DNA of 64,000 bases from WHSM01 sp036375165. Lineage in GTDB: Bacteria; Actinomycetota; Actinomycetes; Mycobacteriales; Micromonosporaceae. Position 1 is the stretch's first letter, and each line of letters begins with the position of its first letter. A model generated the notes under the pieces. It saw only the letters and a list, made by a program, of their open reading frames with translations. It was not told the DNA's origin and did not search any database. This document shows positions 16,480-24,170 of the stretch, one piece after another. Made by a program: the position numbers and the translations under genes. Where the stretch lies: positions 1 through 64,000 of the forward strand of contig DASUSI010000161.1 in the NCBI GenBank assembly GCA_036375165.1. Direction: 5' to 3'.

Positions 16480-16522
16480 ATTGTCAAGTGTTCTGGTCTG
16501 ATCTGGCAAATCTCTTGACAAT
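16480..16522. promoter_or_regulatory. Inverted repeat with back-to-back -35 boxes
   Basis: ATTGTCAAG (16480-16488) is perfectly inverted as CTTGACAAT (16514-16522). Rightward, TTGACA (16515-16520) is followed after 18 bases by TAGCGT (16539-16544), a good sigma-70-type promoter. Leftward, the complement of 16481-16486 gives a second TTGACA. One regulator bound across the repeat could control both operons. Confidence 0.6.
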
Positions 16523-16565
16523 CCTTGCGCCGGGTTTCTAGCGTTACCGAGCCATAAGGGTTGTC

Positions 16566-16720
16566 ATACGGAGCGCGACGGGGACAACGGCCCGGACCGC
16601 CCCCGGACGGCACCAGAGGACCGCCCGTTCCGAGCACCCTGACACACCGAGTCACCCGGATCCGCCAGTACGGAGCCGAGCCAATACGGACCCAGAGCAC
16701 CACGGACCACGTGATACGGA
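16566..16720. repeat. Repeated TACGGA elements in the leader
   Basis: ATACGGA occurs at 16566-16572, 16684-16690 and 16714-16720, and GTACGGA at 16668-16674, several followed by a C/G-AG motif such as GCCGAGCC or CCGAGCCC. The last three are spaced 16 and 30 bases apart, as if in steps of about 15. They lie downstream of the rightward promoter. Their function is unknown. Confidence 0.35.
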
Positions 16721-16883
16721 CCGAGCCCTACGGCGATCGCATCCCGCGCCACCAGACCGAGCCCTCAGACGGCTCGAAAACCTGAATCGCGGACCGCCTG
16801 GTTTGCTCGATCCGAACCTCGTGGACCCGGTTCACCAGCGCGCCGCCGGCAATCCCGGCCGCGGAATGACCCGGAGTGTCTAT

Positions 16884-17402
16884 ATGCATGATCAGCCACC
16901 AAACGCCCAGTCGAACCCGGTGACCGGCAGACATCCCCCCGGTGAGATCCCTCGGCCGGCGCTCATCGGACCAGATCGCGTGCCGGCACCGCCGGACCGG
17001 CCGATTTACGCGGCCGGAGTGGACCTGGTCGACGTCAACCGGCTGGCGCTCGCCATCGACCGTTCCGGCGAGCGGCTGGTGCGCCGGTTGTTCGATGCCC
17101 ACGAGCAGAAAGCCTGCGCGGGCGGTCGGGACCGTGACGCCACCGCCGGCCTGTTCGGCATCAAAGAGAGCGTCGTGAAGGTGGTCGGTGGTCTGTCATC
17201 CGGCGCCAGGTACGCCGACATATCCGTCGGCATCCTTGGCAACGAACTTGACAACTCTGGCTGGCTGTCGGTGCGACTCCGGGGGGAGCTGGCCCGCTGG
17301 GCGGAGGCGCATCGCGTCGAGGTCGTTGCCGGTACCGCACCGCTCCGGGAGGGGCTCTGGCTCTCCTGGGCGCTCGCACTGCCCTTGGAGGCGCCATGCT
17401 GA
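16884..17402 (+). CDS. acpS: Holo-ACP synthase (AcpS-type phosphopantetheinyl transferase)
   Basis: 172 residues from the ATG at 16884, preceded by GGAG with 7-base spacing; longer in-frame starts exist. After a Pro-rich 40-residue lead, the AcpS domain has GVDLVDVNR near 46-54 (metal Asp) and FGIKESVVK near 91-99 (Lys-Glu of the metal/CoA site). It transfers 4'-phosphopantetheine from CoA to the serine of the ACP encoded at 19455. It is the first gene of the rightward operon and overlaps the acyltransferase gene by seven bases (ATGCTGA). Confidence 0.88.
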   Translation: MHDQPPNAQSNPVTGRHPPGEIPRPALIGPDRVPAPPDRPIYAAGVDLVDVNRLALAIDRSGERLVRRLFDAHEQKACAGGRDRDATAGLFGIKESVVKVVGGLSSGARYADISVGILGNELDNSGWLSVRLRGELARWAEAHRVEVVAGTAPLREGLWLSWALALPLEAPC

Positions 17403-18640
17403 TCGAACCCAGATCCCACGACCCCGAACCCAGTCCAAGACCCACCGGCGTCGGCTCCGCCCGGATACCTGAGCCTCGGATACCTGAGCCCCGGATGCCC
17501 GAGGATCGCTCGGCCGAGGCGGGCCCGGTCGGGGGCAGGCCCGCCGACGCCCGGCCGGCCGACCGTAGCCCGATCGGGAGCCGTCCCGCCGACCGCAGGC
17601 CCGCCGACCGGGGACCCGACCGTCGCCCCGCCGACCGCAGGCCGGGCGACCCCCTGCTCACCGGCGCGTTGCTGTCCGCCGCCGCGCCCGGCCCCGCGTT
17701 CCTGTTCCCCGGGCAGGGCAGCCAGTACCCCGGCATGGCCCGCGACCTGACGGTGTGCGGGCCGAACGCCCGCGCTTTGGTCGCGGAGGCCGAACGGGTC
17801 ACCGGGCACAACCTCACCGCGCTGATGACCAACGCCGACGCGGCCACCATCGCCAACCCCGAACTGGCCCAGTTGCTGGTGTTCGTGTCGTCCAGCGTGC
17901 TGTTCACCGAACTGCGGGACCGCGGCGTGCGGCCCACCGTGGTCGCCGGCCACAGCTTGGGCGAGTACACCGCCCTGGTCGCCTGCGGCAGCCTGGAGTG
18001 GCGCACCGCGCTGTCCCTGGTCGCGTTCCGCGGCCGGGCGATGGCCGACGCGGCCGCGCACCGGCCCGGCACCATGGGCGCGGTCGTCGGCCTGCCCGTC
18101 GCGAAGGTCGAGCACCTGTGCCGCACGGTGGCCGGGAACGGTGACGGCGTCGCCGTGGTGGCCAACGTCAACTCCGGCCGCCAGGTCGTGGTCTCCGGCA
18201 CCACCGACGAAGTGGAGACCGTGCTGGAGCGAGCCCGGTCCACCGGCGCGTTGCGGGCCCGGCGGATCCCGGTCGGCGGCGCGTACCACTCCCCGCTGAT
18301 GACGCCGGCCCGCGAGTCGCTGGCCGGGATGCTGCGCGAGGCGACGCTGCGGCCCCCGGAGACCCCGTTCGTCTCCAGCGTGACCGGTGACCTGGTCACC
18401 GACATCGAGGCGTACCGGAAACCGCTCCTGGAACAGGTGACCCGGCCGGTCCGCTGGCACTCGGTGGTGCAGCGGTTCGCCACCGCCGGGATCGCCCAGT
18501 ACGTCGAGGCGGGACCCGGTCGGGTGCTGTCCGGACTGGTACGGGAGACCGCTCGGGGCACCCACCAGCAGACCGCCCTGGAAGCCCTGCGTGGCCGTCA
18601 GACGACGGCCGCCGTCGCCGGACAACTGGAGAGTGCGTGA
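17396..18640 (+). CDS. fabD: Malonyl-CoA:ACP transacylase with long repeat-rich N-terminus
   Basis: 414 residues. Residues 1-95 are a low-complexity, Pro/Arg/Ala/Asp-rich lead with repeated RIPEPR and RPADR units, probably disordered. The FabD domain begins at FLFPGQGSQYPGM (about 100). It has GHSLGEY with catalytic Ser187, an FRGRAM Arg that binds the malonyl carboxylate, and AYHSPLM with the catalytic His. It loads malonyl units on the ACP. The normal FabD length is about 310, so the extension is genuinely extra; the overlap with acpS and the GGAGG before ATG 17396 support this start. Confidence 0.9.
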   Translation: MLIEPRSHDPEPSPRPTGVGSARIPEPRIPEPRMPEDRSAEAGPVGGRPADARPADRSPIGSRPADRRPADRGPDRRPADRRPGDPLLTGALLSAAAPGPAFLFPGQGSQYPGMARDLTVCGPNARALVAEAERVTGHNLTALMTNADAATIANPELAQLLVFVSSSVLFTELRDRGVRPTVVAGHSLGEYTALVACGSLEWRTALSLVAFRGRAMADAAAHRPGTMGAVVGLPVAKVEHLCRTVAGNGDGVAVVANVNSGRQVVVSGTTDEVETVLERARSTGALRARRIPVGGAYHSPLMTPARESLAGMLREATLRPPETPFVSSVTGDLVTDIEAYRKPLLEQVTRPVRWHSVVQRFATAGIAQYVEAGPGRVLSGLVRETARGTHQQTALEALRGRQTTAAVAGQLESA

Positions 18641-19386
18641 TGCGACTCGACGGACAGGTGGCCCTGGTGACCGGAGCCACGAAGGGAATCGGACACGCGG
18701 TAGCGGTGGACCTCGCGAAGGCCGGGGCAACGGTCCTCGTCAACTACCGCCGCGACACCGAACGCGCCAAGGAGGCGCTGGCGGCCGTGGCCGAACACCA
18801 GCCCGACGCCGCCCTGATCCAGGGAGACGTCGCCGACCCCGCCGACGTGACCCGGATGTTCTCCCAGATCCGATCCGACCACGGCCGTCTCGACGCGCTC
18901 GTGAACAACGCCGGCGTGACCGCCGACGGGTACGCCGTCATGATGGGCGACGCCAAGTGGCGTTCGGTGATCGACACCAACCTCACCGGCGCGTTCCTGT
19001 GCTGCCGTGCCGCCGGCCGGCTGATGGTCCGGCAGAAAAGCGGAGCGATCGTCGCGATCGCCTCCACCAGCGGCATCAACGCCCCCGCCGGCCAGGCCAA
19101 CTACGCGGCGTCCAAGGCCGGACTGCTGGCCATGGTCCGGGTACTGGCCAAAGAACTCGGCGGCTACGGGGTCCGGGTGAACGCGGTGATTCCAGGATTC
19201 GTGGACACCGCGATGACCCGAACCATGCCGCAGGACACCCTCAACCAGCATCTGGAGCGGGTACCGCTGGGCCGGATCGGCCGGCCCGAAGACGTCGCGT
19301 CGGTGGTGCGGTTCCTGCTCAACGCCGAAAGCTCCGGCTACGTCACCGGCGCCAGCGTCGTCGTGGACGGCGGCATGACCTGCTGA
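18640..19386 (+). CDS. fabG: 3-ketoacyl-ACP reductase (SDR)
   Basis: 248 residues from the ATG at 18640, sharing one base with the fabD stop (TGATG). Classical SDR: nucleotide loop TGATKGIG, NNAG, a catalytic Ser in IASTSG, YAASK with Tyr and Lys, and the C-terminal GASVVVDGG. It reduces the beta-keto group during chain extension with NADPH. Being next to ACP, FabZ and the ketosynthase makes it the main ketoreductase of the dissociated PKS. Confidence 0.92.
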   Translation: MRLDGQVALVTGATKGIGHAVAVDLAKAGATVLVNYRRDTERAKEALAAVAEHQPDAALIQGDVADPADVTRMFSQIRSDHGRLDALVNNAGVTADGYAVMMGDAKWRSVIDTNLTGAFLCCRAAGRLMVRQKSGAIVAIASTSGINAPAGQANYAASKAGLLAMVRVLAKELGGYGVRVNAVIPGFVDTAMTRTMPQDTLNQHLERVPLGRIGRPEDVASVVRFLLNAESSGYVTGASVVVDGGMTC

Positions 19387-19454
19387 ACCCCCTCGCGATC
19401 CGTAGCTCCGCTGACGGTCAGCGGAACACGAGACCCCGGAAGGAGAAAGCCGCG

Positions 19455-19742
19455 ATGGCACTGACCCTGGAGGAGACCACAGAGCGGGCCCGTAACCGCC
19501 AAGAGCTCTGTGCCGACGTCAAGGCGTTGCTCGTGGAGCGCCTCGACCTGGACGTCAACCCCACCCTGATCGGCGACGACCAGCCGCTGTTCGGTCGCGG
19601 CCTGGAACTCGACTCGATCGACACCCTCGAACTCGCCATGGCGATCGAGGAGAAGTACGAGGTCACCATCACCGACGACGAAACGGACAGCCTGCTGTCA
19701 CTGAACCGGCTGGTCGACCACGTCGAGGCGAACCGGTCATGA
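19455..19742 (+). CDS. Acyl carrier protein
   Basis: 95 residues from the ATG at 19455 with AGGAG in front; it overlaps the next start by four bases (ATGA). LELDSIDTLELAMAIEEKY carries the attachment Ser54 in a DSI context, between the acidic helices II and III typical of ACPs. It is the only ACP in the cluster, so every intermediate must pass over it. It is the substrate of AcpS (16884) and carries the growing chain to the KS, KR and DH. Confidence 0.93.
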   Translation: MALTLEETTERARNRQELCADVKALLVERLDLDVNPTLIGDDQPLFGRGLELDSIDTLELAMAIEEKYEVTITDDETDSLLSLNRLVDHVEANRS

Positions 19743-20248
19743 CCCAGGCCGCCCTGGCGGCGGTCGAAACTCCGGCCATCACCGCCCCGCTCAGCGCCGA
19801 CGACATCGCGCGGCTGCTGCCGCACAGGTACCCGTTCCTGATGCTGGACCGGGTCACGGCTCTGGAACCGGGAGTCAGCGCCGAGGGCATCAAGAACGTG
19901 AGCGTGTCCGACGCGGTCCTGGCCGGGCACTTCCCCGGCCGGATGATCTACCCGGGCGTGCTGCTCATCGAGTGCGTCGCGCAACTCGCCGCCGTGATCT
20001 ACGGCAGCGCGGCGCTCGTCAGCGTCAAGGACACCTCGGCCGACGTGTCAGGCCGCGTCGGCTACCTCGCCGAAGTCCGGCAGGCGAAATTCATGCGGCC
20101 GGTGTACCCGGGAGACCAGCTCATCGTCCGGGCCACCAGTGGTGCTCGGATGGGGGCCCTGATCTCCGTCACCGGCCAGGCGTCCGTCGGCCGCGAGGTC
20201 GTGATGACCGCGCGGCTCGTCGTCACCGAACGCGACCAGGAGGAGTGA
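19739..20248 (+). CDS. fabZ: FabZ-type 3-hydroxyacyl-ACP dehydratase
   Basis: 169 residues. LLPHRYPFLMLDRV near 26-39 and GHFPGRMIYPGVLLIE at 63-78 are the FabZ hallmarks, with catalytic His64 and Glu78; the usual PIMPG is MIYPG here. It removes water from beta-hydroxyacyl-ACP to give trans-2-enoyl chains. No enoyl reductase is encoded anywhere in the cluster, so the double bonds should persist, predicting a conjugated polyene. Confidence 0.92.
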   Translation: MTQAALAAVETPAITAPLSADDIARLLPHRYPFLMLDRVTALEPGVSAEGIKNVSVSDAVLAGHFPGRMIYPGVLLIECVAQLAAVIYGSAALVSVKDTSADVSGRVGYLAEVRQAKFMRPVYPGDQLIVRATSGARMGALISVTGQASVGREVVMTARLVVTERDQEE

Positions 20249-20251
20249 GCG

Positions 20252-21265
20252 ATGAAGAGCGTCTACACCGACACCATTGAGGAATACCAGGCGCTGCGCA
20301 GCGCCACCGGTCTGATCGACTACGAGGGCGCCGGCTACTTCACGGTGTCCGGACCGGGTGCCGCCGAATTCGTCGGCAGCGTCTGCACCAGACCGGTCGA
20401 CTTCCTGCTGGAGGGCCAGATCTCGGTGGCCCTCGTGCTGCGGGAGGACGGCACCATCCTCGGCGAGGCACAGCTGCACTGCCGGGGCGCGGAGTACCTG
20501 ATCCAGGTCTGGCCGGCGCAGGCCGACGCGGTACGGGCGCACCTGATGGCCGTGGCCGGTGACGCCTCCGACGCCACCGTCACCGACGTCAGCGCCGATT
20601 ACCACGGGTTCGGCGTGGAGGGACCGGAGTCCTTCCGGATCGTCCAGAAGTTCCTGGACTTCCCGATCGCCTCCATGGCGTACCGCAGCTTCGCCACCAG
20701 CGAACGCGACGGTGTCGAACTGATGATCAGCCGTACCGGCGTCACCGGTGAATACGGCTACAACGTGCTGGTGCCCACCGGCAAGGCCGCCGAGCTGCGG
20801 GAGGAACTGGTCGGGCTGGGCGCCCGGGAGTCCGGGATCGACGCGGTGGACATCTGCCGCATGGAGACCAGGTTCACGAACCTGGAAAAGGAAACCGCGG
20901 GCGACGTCGCGACCCCGTTCGACCTCGGTCTGCAGTGGATGGTCGATTTCAACCACGAGTTCATCGGCTCCGGAGCGCTGGCCGACGCCCAGCAGTCGCA
21001 GGCCCGGCAGCCGGTGTGCTGGGTGGCCGACGACGAGGGCACCGAGGCCCCGTCCGCCGGCACCTCGATCATCGTCGGCGGCCAGGAGGTCGGTGCGGTG
21101 ACCCACGCGGTGTTCTCGCCCAGCCTGAAGCGGGTGATCGGCACCGCACGAGTGGACTCCACGGTGGCCGCTTCCGGGCTGGGGTTCGGCATGGGCGACC
21201 GCGAAATCCAGACCATCTCCGCGCCGTTCCTGGTTGCCACCAGTTTCGGCGTCTCGATGGAATAG
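20252..21265 (+). CDS. GcvT-like folate-binding protein
   Basis: 337 residues, three bases after fabZ (GGAGG before the ATG). It has the aminomethyltransferase fold: ALRSATGLIDYEG at the start, SRTGVTGEYGYNV in the middle, and PFDLGLQWMVDF then FIGSGAL, corresponding to the PxxAGLGW...FIG block of the glycine cleavage T-protein. The YgfZ signature Cys motif is absent. Homologues bind tetrahydrofolate and move a one-carbon unit or demethylate. A folate enzyme among core PKS genes is unexpected; it might act on the acyl chain or on an amino-acid-derived unit. No other glycine cleavage gene is present. Confidence 0.8.
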   Translation: MKSVYTDTIEEYQALRSATGLIDYEGAGYFTVSGPGAAEFVGSVCTRPVDFLLEGQISVALVLREDGTILGEAQLHCRGAEYLIQVWPAQADAVRAHLMAVAGDASDATVTDVSADYHGFGVEGPESFRIVQKFLDFPIASMAYRSFATSERDGVELMISRTGVTGEYGYNVLVPTGKAAELREELVGLGARESGIDAVDICRMETRFTNLEKETAGDVATPFDLGLQWMVDFNHEFIGSGALADAQQSQARQPVCWVADDEGTEAPSAGTSIIVGGQEVGAVTHAVFSPSLKRVIGTARVDSTVAASGLGFGMGDREIQTISAPFLVATSFGVSME

Positions 21266-21279
21266 AGGGGAAGAACCCG

Positions 21280-23748
21280 ATGGACCGCAAGGAACCATCC
21301 CCTGAAAGGGTCGCGATCACCGGTGTGGCGATCAGCTGCGCGCTCGGTGACGGGACCGAGCAGGTGTGGAAGGCGATCCGGGACGCACAGAGCGGAATCT
21401 CGCTCACGAAACGACTCGACGTTTCCACCCTGAGCTGCAAGTACTCCGGCGAGATGGGTGACGTCGCGACACCGTCCCGGACCGCCCGTCAGGGCGAACC
21501 GTGGCGTCGGCCACGGGGACGTCTGGACCGGGCCACCCGGTTGGTGCTCAACGCCGCGCGTGAGGTGTTCGCAGCTTCGGAGCTGCCGGTCACGGCGTAC
21601 GACCCGTACCGGGTCGGGGTCGCTCTCGGCACCTCCGTCGGCGGCCTGGACGAGGGCGAGCGGTTCCACTGGGAACTGCTGGAAGGCGGGGTCGAGGCCA
21701 CCCGCCGGGACCGCCTGCTCATCTACCCGCTGTACACGTCGGCCGACGCGCTGAGCGTGGCGTACGGGCTCAAAGGTCCCAAGGTGGTCATCTCCAACGC
21801 CTGCGCGGCCGGCGGCAACTCCATCGGGTACGCCTCCGACCTGATCCGGTGGGGCCGGGCCGACGCGATGCTGGCCGGCGGGGTGGACGTGCTCGACATC
21901 CTGTCGATGGCCGGCTTCGACAGCCTCAAGGCACTGGACCCGGAGCCCTGCGCCCCGTACTCCCGGAGCACCGGGTTGAACATCGGGGAGGGCGCGGCCC
22001 TGCTGGTGCTGGAGGCGGAATCGGCGGCGCTGCGCCGGGAGGCCCCCATCCTCGGCTACATCCGGGGATACGCGATGACCAGCGACGCGCACCACGCGAC
22101 CGCACCCGACCCGGCGGGCAACGGTGCCCTCCGGGCGATGCGCAGGGCACTGGCCCGGTCCGGTCTGCAGCCCTCCGACGTCGACTACGTCAACGGACAC
22201 GGCACCGGCACCCCGGCCAACGACGGTGCCGAGCCCAAGGCGATCGACGCGTTGTTCCAGGGCGCCACACCGCCTCCGATGAGCAGCACCAAGTCGCAGA
22301 TCGGCCACACCCTCGGTGCGGCCGGAGCGATCGAGGCCGCGGTGTCGGTGATGGCGTTGCGGGACGGCCTGCTGCCGCCGACCATCAACGTGGCGGACCC
22401 CTCGGCGCTGACCCGTGACATCGTGCCGAACGCGTCCCGTCCGGCCACGGTGGACACGGTGGTGTCGAACTCGTTCGCGTTCGGCGGCAACAACTGCGCG
22501 CTGGTACTCGGCGGGCGGCCCCGCGAGGTCGTCGAGCCCGCGGACCACCGGGTCGTGATCACCGGGGCGGGCGTGGTCAGCCCGCTCGGTGTCGGCCGCC
22601 AGGAACTGCTCGAAGCGCTGCGCACGGGCCAGGTGGCGATCGGTCAGGCCGCCACCACCGACACCGGCCTGTCAAGCACCCACCTGGCGGCGGAGGTCGC
22701 TGAGGCCGCGATGCGGCGGCACATCGACCGTGCCTACGTCCGTCGCCTGGACCAGCTCGGACGGCTGGTGCTGGCGGCCACCCGGCTCGCCCTCAAGGAC
22801 GCGGCGTACCCGCTCAGCCGGGACACCAGCGACCGGATCGGGATGATCTTCGGAACCTTCACCGGTCCACTGGAGACCGTCGGGCAGCTCACCGAGACCA
22901 TCGGGACCCTCGGCCCGCACCGGGTCAACCCGAAACTGTTCCCGAACTCGGTGATGAACGCCGCCGCCGGGCACGCCTGCCTGTCCCTGCAACTGCGCGG
23001 ACCGCTGTCCACACTCGCCACCGGCTGCTCCTCCGGCCTGACCGGCCTCGGGTACGCGGCCGACCTGGTACGCCGGGGCGAGGCGGACGCGATGCTCGCG
23101 GTCAGCGCCGACGAGTTGACCCCGCTGCTGCACCTCGGGTTCGACCGGCTCGGGATGCTGGCCGACCAGTCGGTGCACCCGTACGACACCGACCCCAGCG
23201 GTATGGCGATCGGTGCCGGCGGTGCCGCGCTCGTGGTGGAGACCCTGGAGAGCGCGAAGGCCAGGGGCGCGACGATCCTGGCCGAGGTCGCCGGGCACTC
23301 GATCACCTCGGACGCGTACCGGGTGGCGGGCAACGAACCGTCCGGCGAGGCGTGGGCGGAGAGCTTCCTGCGGGCCATCGCCGACGCCGGGCTCACCCCG
23401 GCCGACGTGGGCACCGTCTACGGCGACGCCCGCGGCACCGCGGCGCTGGACCGGGCCGAGGCTCGGGCGGTCGCCAAGGTGTGGCAGCCGGGCCAGGTGC
23501 GGTTGGCCAACCTGAACAGCCAGACCGGCCACCTGCACAGCACCACCGCCCTGCTCGCGGCGGTGGCGGCCACCGAGACGGTCAGTTCCGGCTGGGCGCC
23601 GGAACTGCTCGGGTTGCGCAACCCGCTACCCGAGATCGCCGACCACCTGAAGGCCGCGCCCTCGGACACCCGGGCCTGCCTGGTCACCTCGGTGAACTGG
23701 GGTGGCACCTACGCCACGGTGCTGCTGAGTCGCTGGGAGGACGACTGA
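21280..23748 (+). CDS. Fused double ketosynthase (KS plus chain-length-factor-like KS)
   Basis: 822 residues from the ATG at 21280; the upstream open frame is the antiphase of the GcvT gene. Domain 1 (about 1-415) is a full ketosynthase with Cys175 in NACAAGG, His307 in GHGTGTP and His343 in IGHTLGAAG. Domain 2 (about 425-822) repeats the fold (VVITGAGVVSPLG) and keeps a Cys (583, TGCSSG) and the second His (751, TGHLHS), but the first catalytic His is Asp716 (GDARGT). It should therefore act as a chain-length-factor-like partner. In type II PKSs KS and CLF are separate proteins; stand-alone fusion is unusual. Together with KR, DH and ACP it forms the extending engine. Confidence 0.9.
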   Translation: MDRKEPSPERVAITGVAISCALGDGTEQVWKAIRDAQSGISLTKRLDVSTLSCKYSGEMGDVATPSRTARQGEPWRRPRGRLDRATRLVLNAAREVFAASELPVTAYDPYRVGVALGTSVGGLDEGERFHWELLEGGVEATRRDRLLIYPLYTSADALSVAYGLKGPKVVISNACAAGGNSIGYASDLIRWGRADAMLAGGVDVLDILSMAGFDSLKALDPEPCAPYSRSTGLNIGEGAALLVLEAESAALRREAPILGYIRGYAMTSDAHHATAPDPAGNGALRAMRRALARSGLQPSDVDYVNGHGTGTPANDGAEPKAIDALFQGATPPPMSSTKSQIGHTLGAAGAIEAAVSVMALRDGLLPPTINVADPSALTRDIVPNASRPATVDTVVSNSFAFGGNNCALVLGGRPREVVEPADHRVVITGAGVVSPLGVGRQELLEALRTGQVAIGQAATTDTGLSSTHLAAEVAEAAMRRHIDRAYVRRLDQLGRLVLAATRLALKDAAYPLSRDTSDRIGMIFGTFTGPLETVGQLTETIGTLGPHRVNPKLFPNSVMNAAAGHACLSLQLRGPLSTLATGCSSGLTGLGYAADLVRRGEADAMLAVSADELTPLLHLGFDRLGMLADQSVHPYDTDPSGMAIGAGGAALVVETLESAKARGATILAEVAGHSITSDAYRVAGNEPSGEAWAESFLRAIADAGLTPADVGTVYGDARGTAALDRAEARAVAKVWQPGQVRLANLNSQTGHLHSTTALLAAVAATETVSSGWAPELLGLRNPLPEIADHLKAAPSDTRACLVTSVNWGGTYATVLLSRWEDD

Positions 23749-24170
23749 TGCACCGGCTCCCGCTGGCGGTCGCGCCGGTCGCGGCGCTGCCGGCCGTAAC
23801 CGACCCGCTCTGGAGGCGGCTGCTGTCCGCCGCCGAGTTGGGTCGGTACGGCTCGCGGCGCCGTGCCGGCGAGCACTTCACCGCGCGGGCGATGGCCCGG
23901 CTGGCCCTGGCTTCGGCCCTGGGCTGGCCGGGCGAGGTGCCCTGGCAGGACGTGGCGATCCACAAAGAACCGTCCGGGCGGCCTTTGGTGGTGCTGTCCG
24001 GACGGCTCGCCCAGTGGCGTCTCGAAGCCGGACTCCCGCTGCCCGCCGTGTCGCTGAGCCATGCCGCCGGACACGCCGCGGCCCTGGCATGGCTTCCGGG
24101 GCAGCCGGTGTCCGCACCGGACGTCGACGGCCTGGTCGCGGCGTACGCACAACTGGGGGTACGGCTATGA
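23748..24170 (+). CDS. Degenerate AcpS-like protein
   Basis: 140 residues, overlapping both neighbours (TGATG; ATGA). The order of elements follows AcpS: LLSAAELGRYGSRRRAGEHF, FTARAMARLALASALG where AcpS has FAAKEA..KALG, IHKEPSGRPLVVLSG, and AVSLSHAAGHAAAL. The N-terminal GxDxV motif is missing, and the Lys-Glu of FxxKEA is replaced (R and A), so metal binding and catalysis look impaired. It could be a non-catalytic partner for the ACP or for the ketosynthase it follows. AcpS at 16884 is intact and would do the priming. Confidence 0.7.
   Translation: MHRLPLAVAPVAALPAVTDPLWRRLLSAAELGRYGSRRRAGEHFTARAMARLALASALGWPGEVPWQDVAIHKEPSGRPLVVLSGRLAQWRLEAGLPLPAVSLSHAAGHAAALAWLPGQPVSAPDVDGLVAAYAQLGVRL

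Larger units (their letters stand above)
16304..16883. promoter_or_regulatory. Divergent control region of the biosynthetic cluster
   Basis: 580 bases with no gene, between the leftward (thioesterase) and rightward (AcpS) operons. It contains the inverted repeat at 16480-16522 with outward-facing TTGACA boxes, and a long rightward leader (about 16545-16883) with repeated ATACGGA elements. Confidence 0.65.

Noticed and set aside
16304..16883. A leader peptide gene or regulator gene in the divergent region
   Set aside because: The open frames there have no ribosome site, no homology and repeat-derived composition.
17006..18730. 574-codon minus-strand frame opposite acpS and fabD
   Set aside because: Low-complexity Gly/Arg sequence antisense to recognised enzymes. 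High-GC DNA gives long antisense frames by chance.
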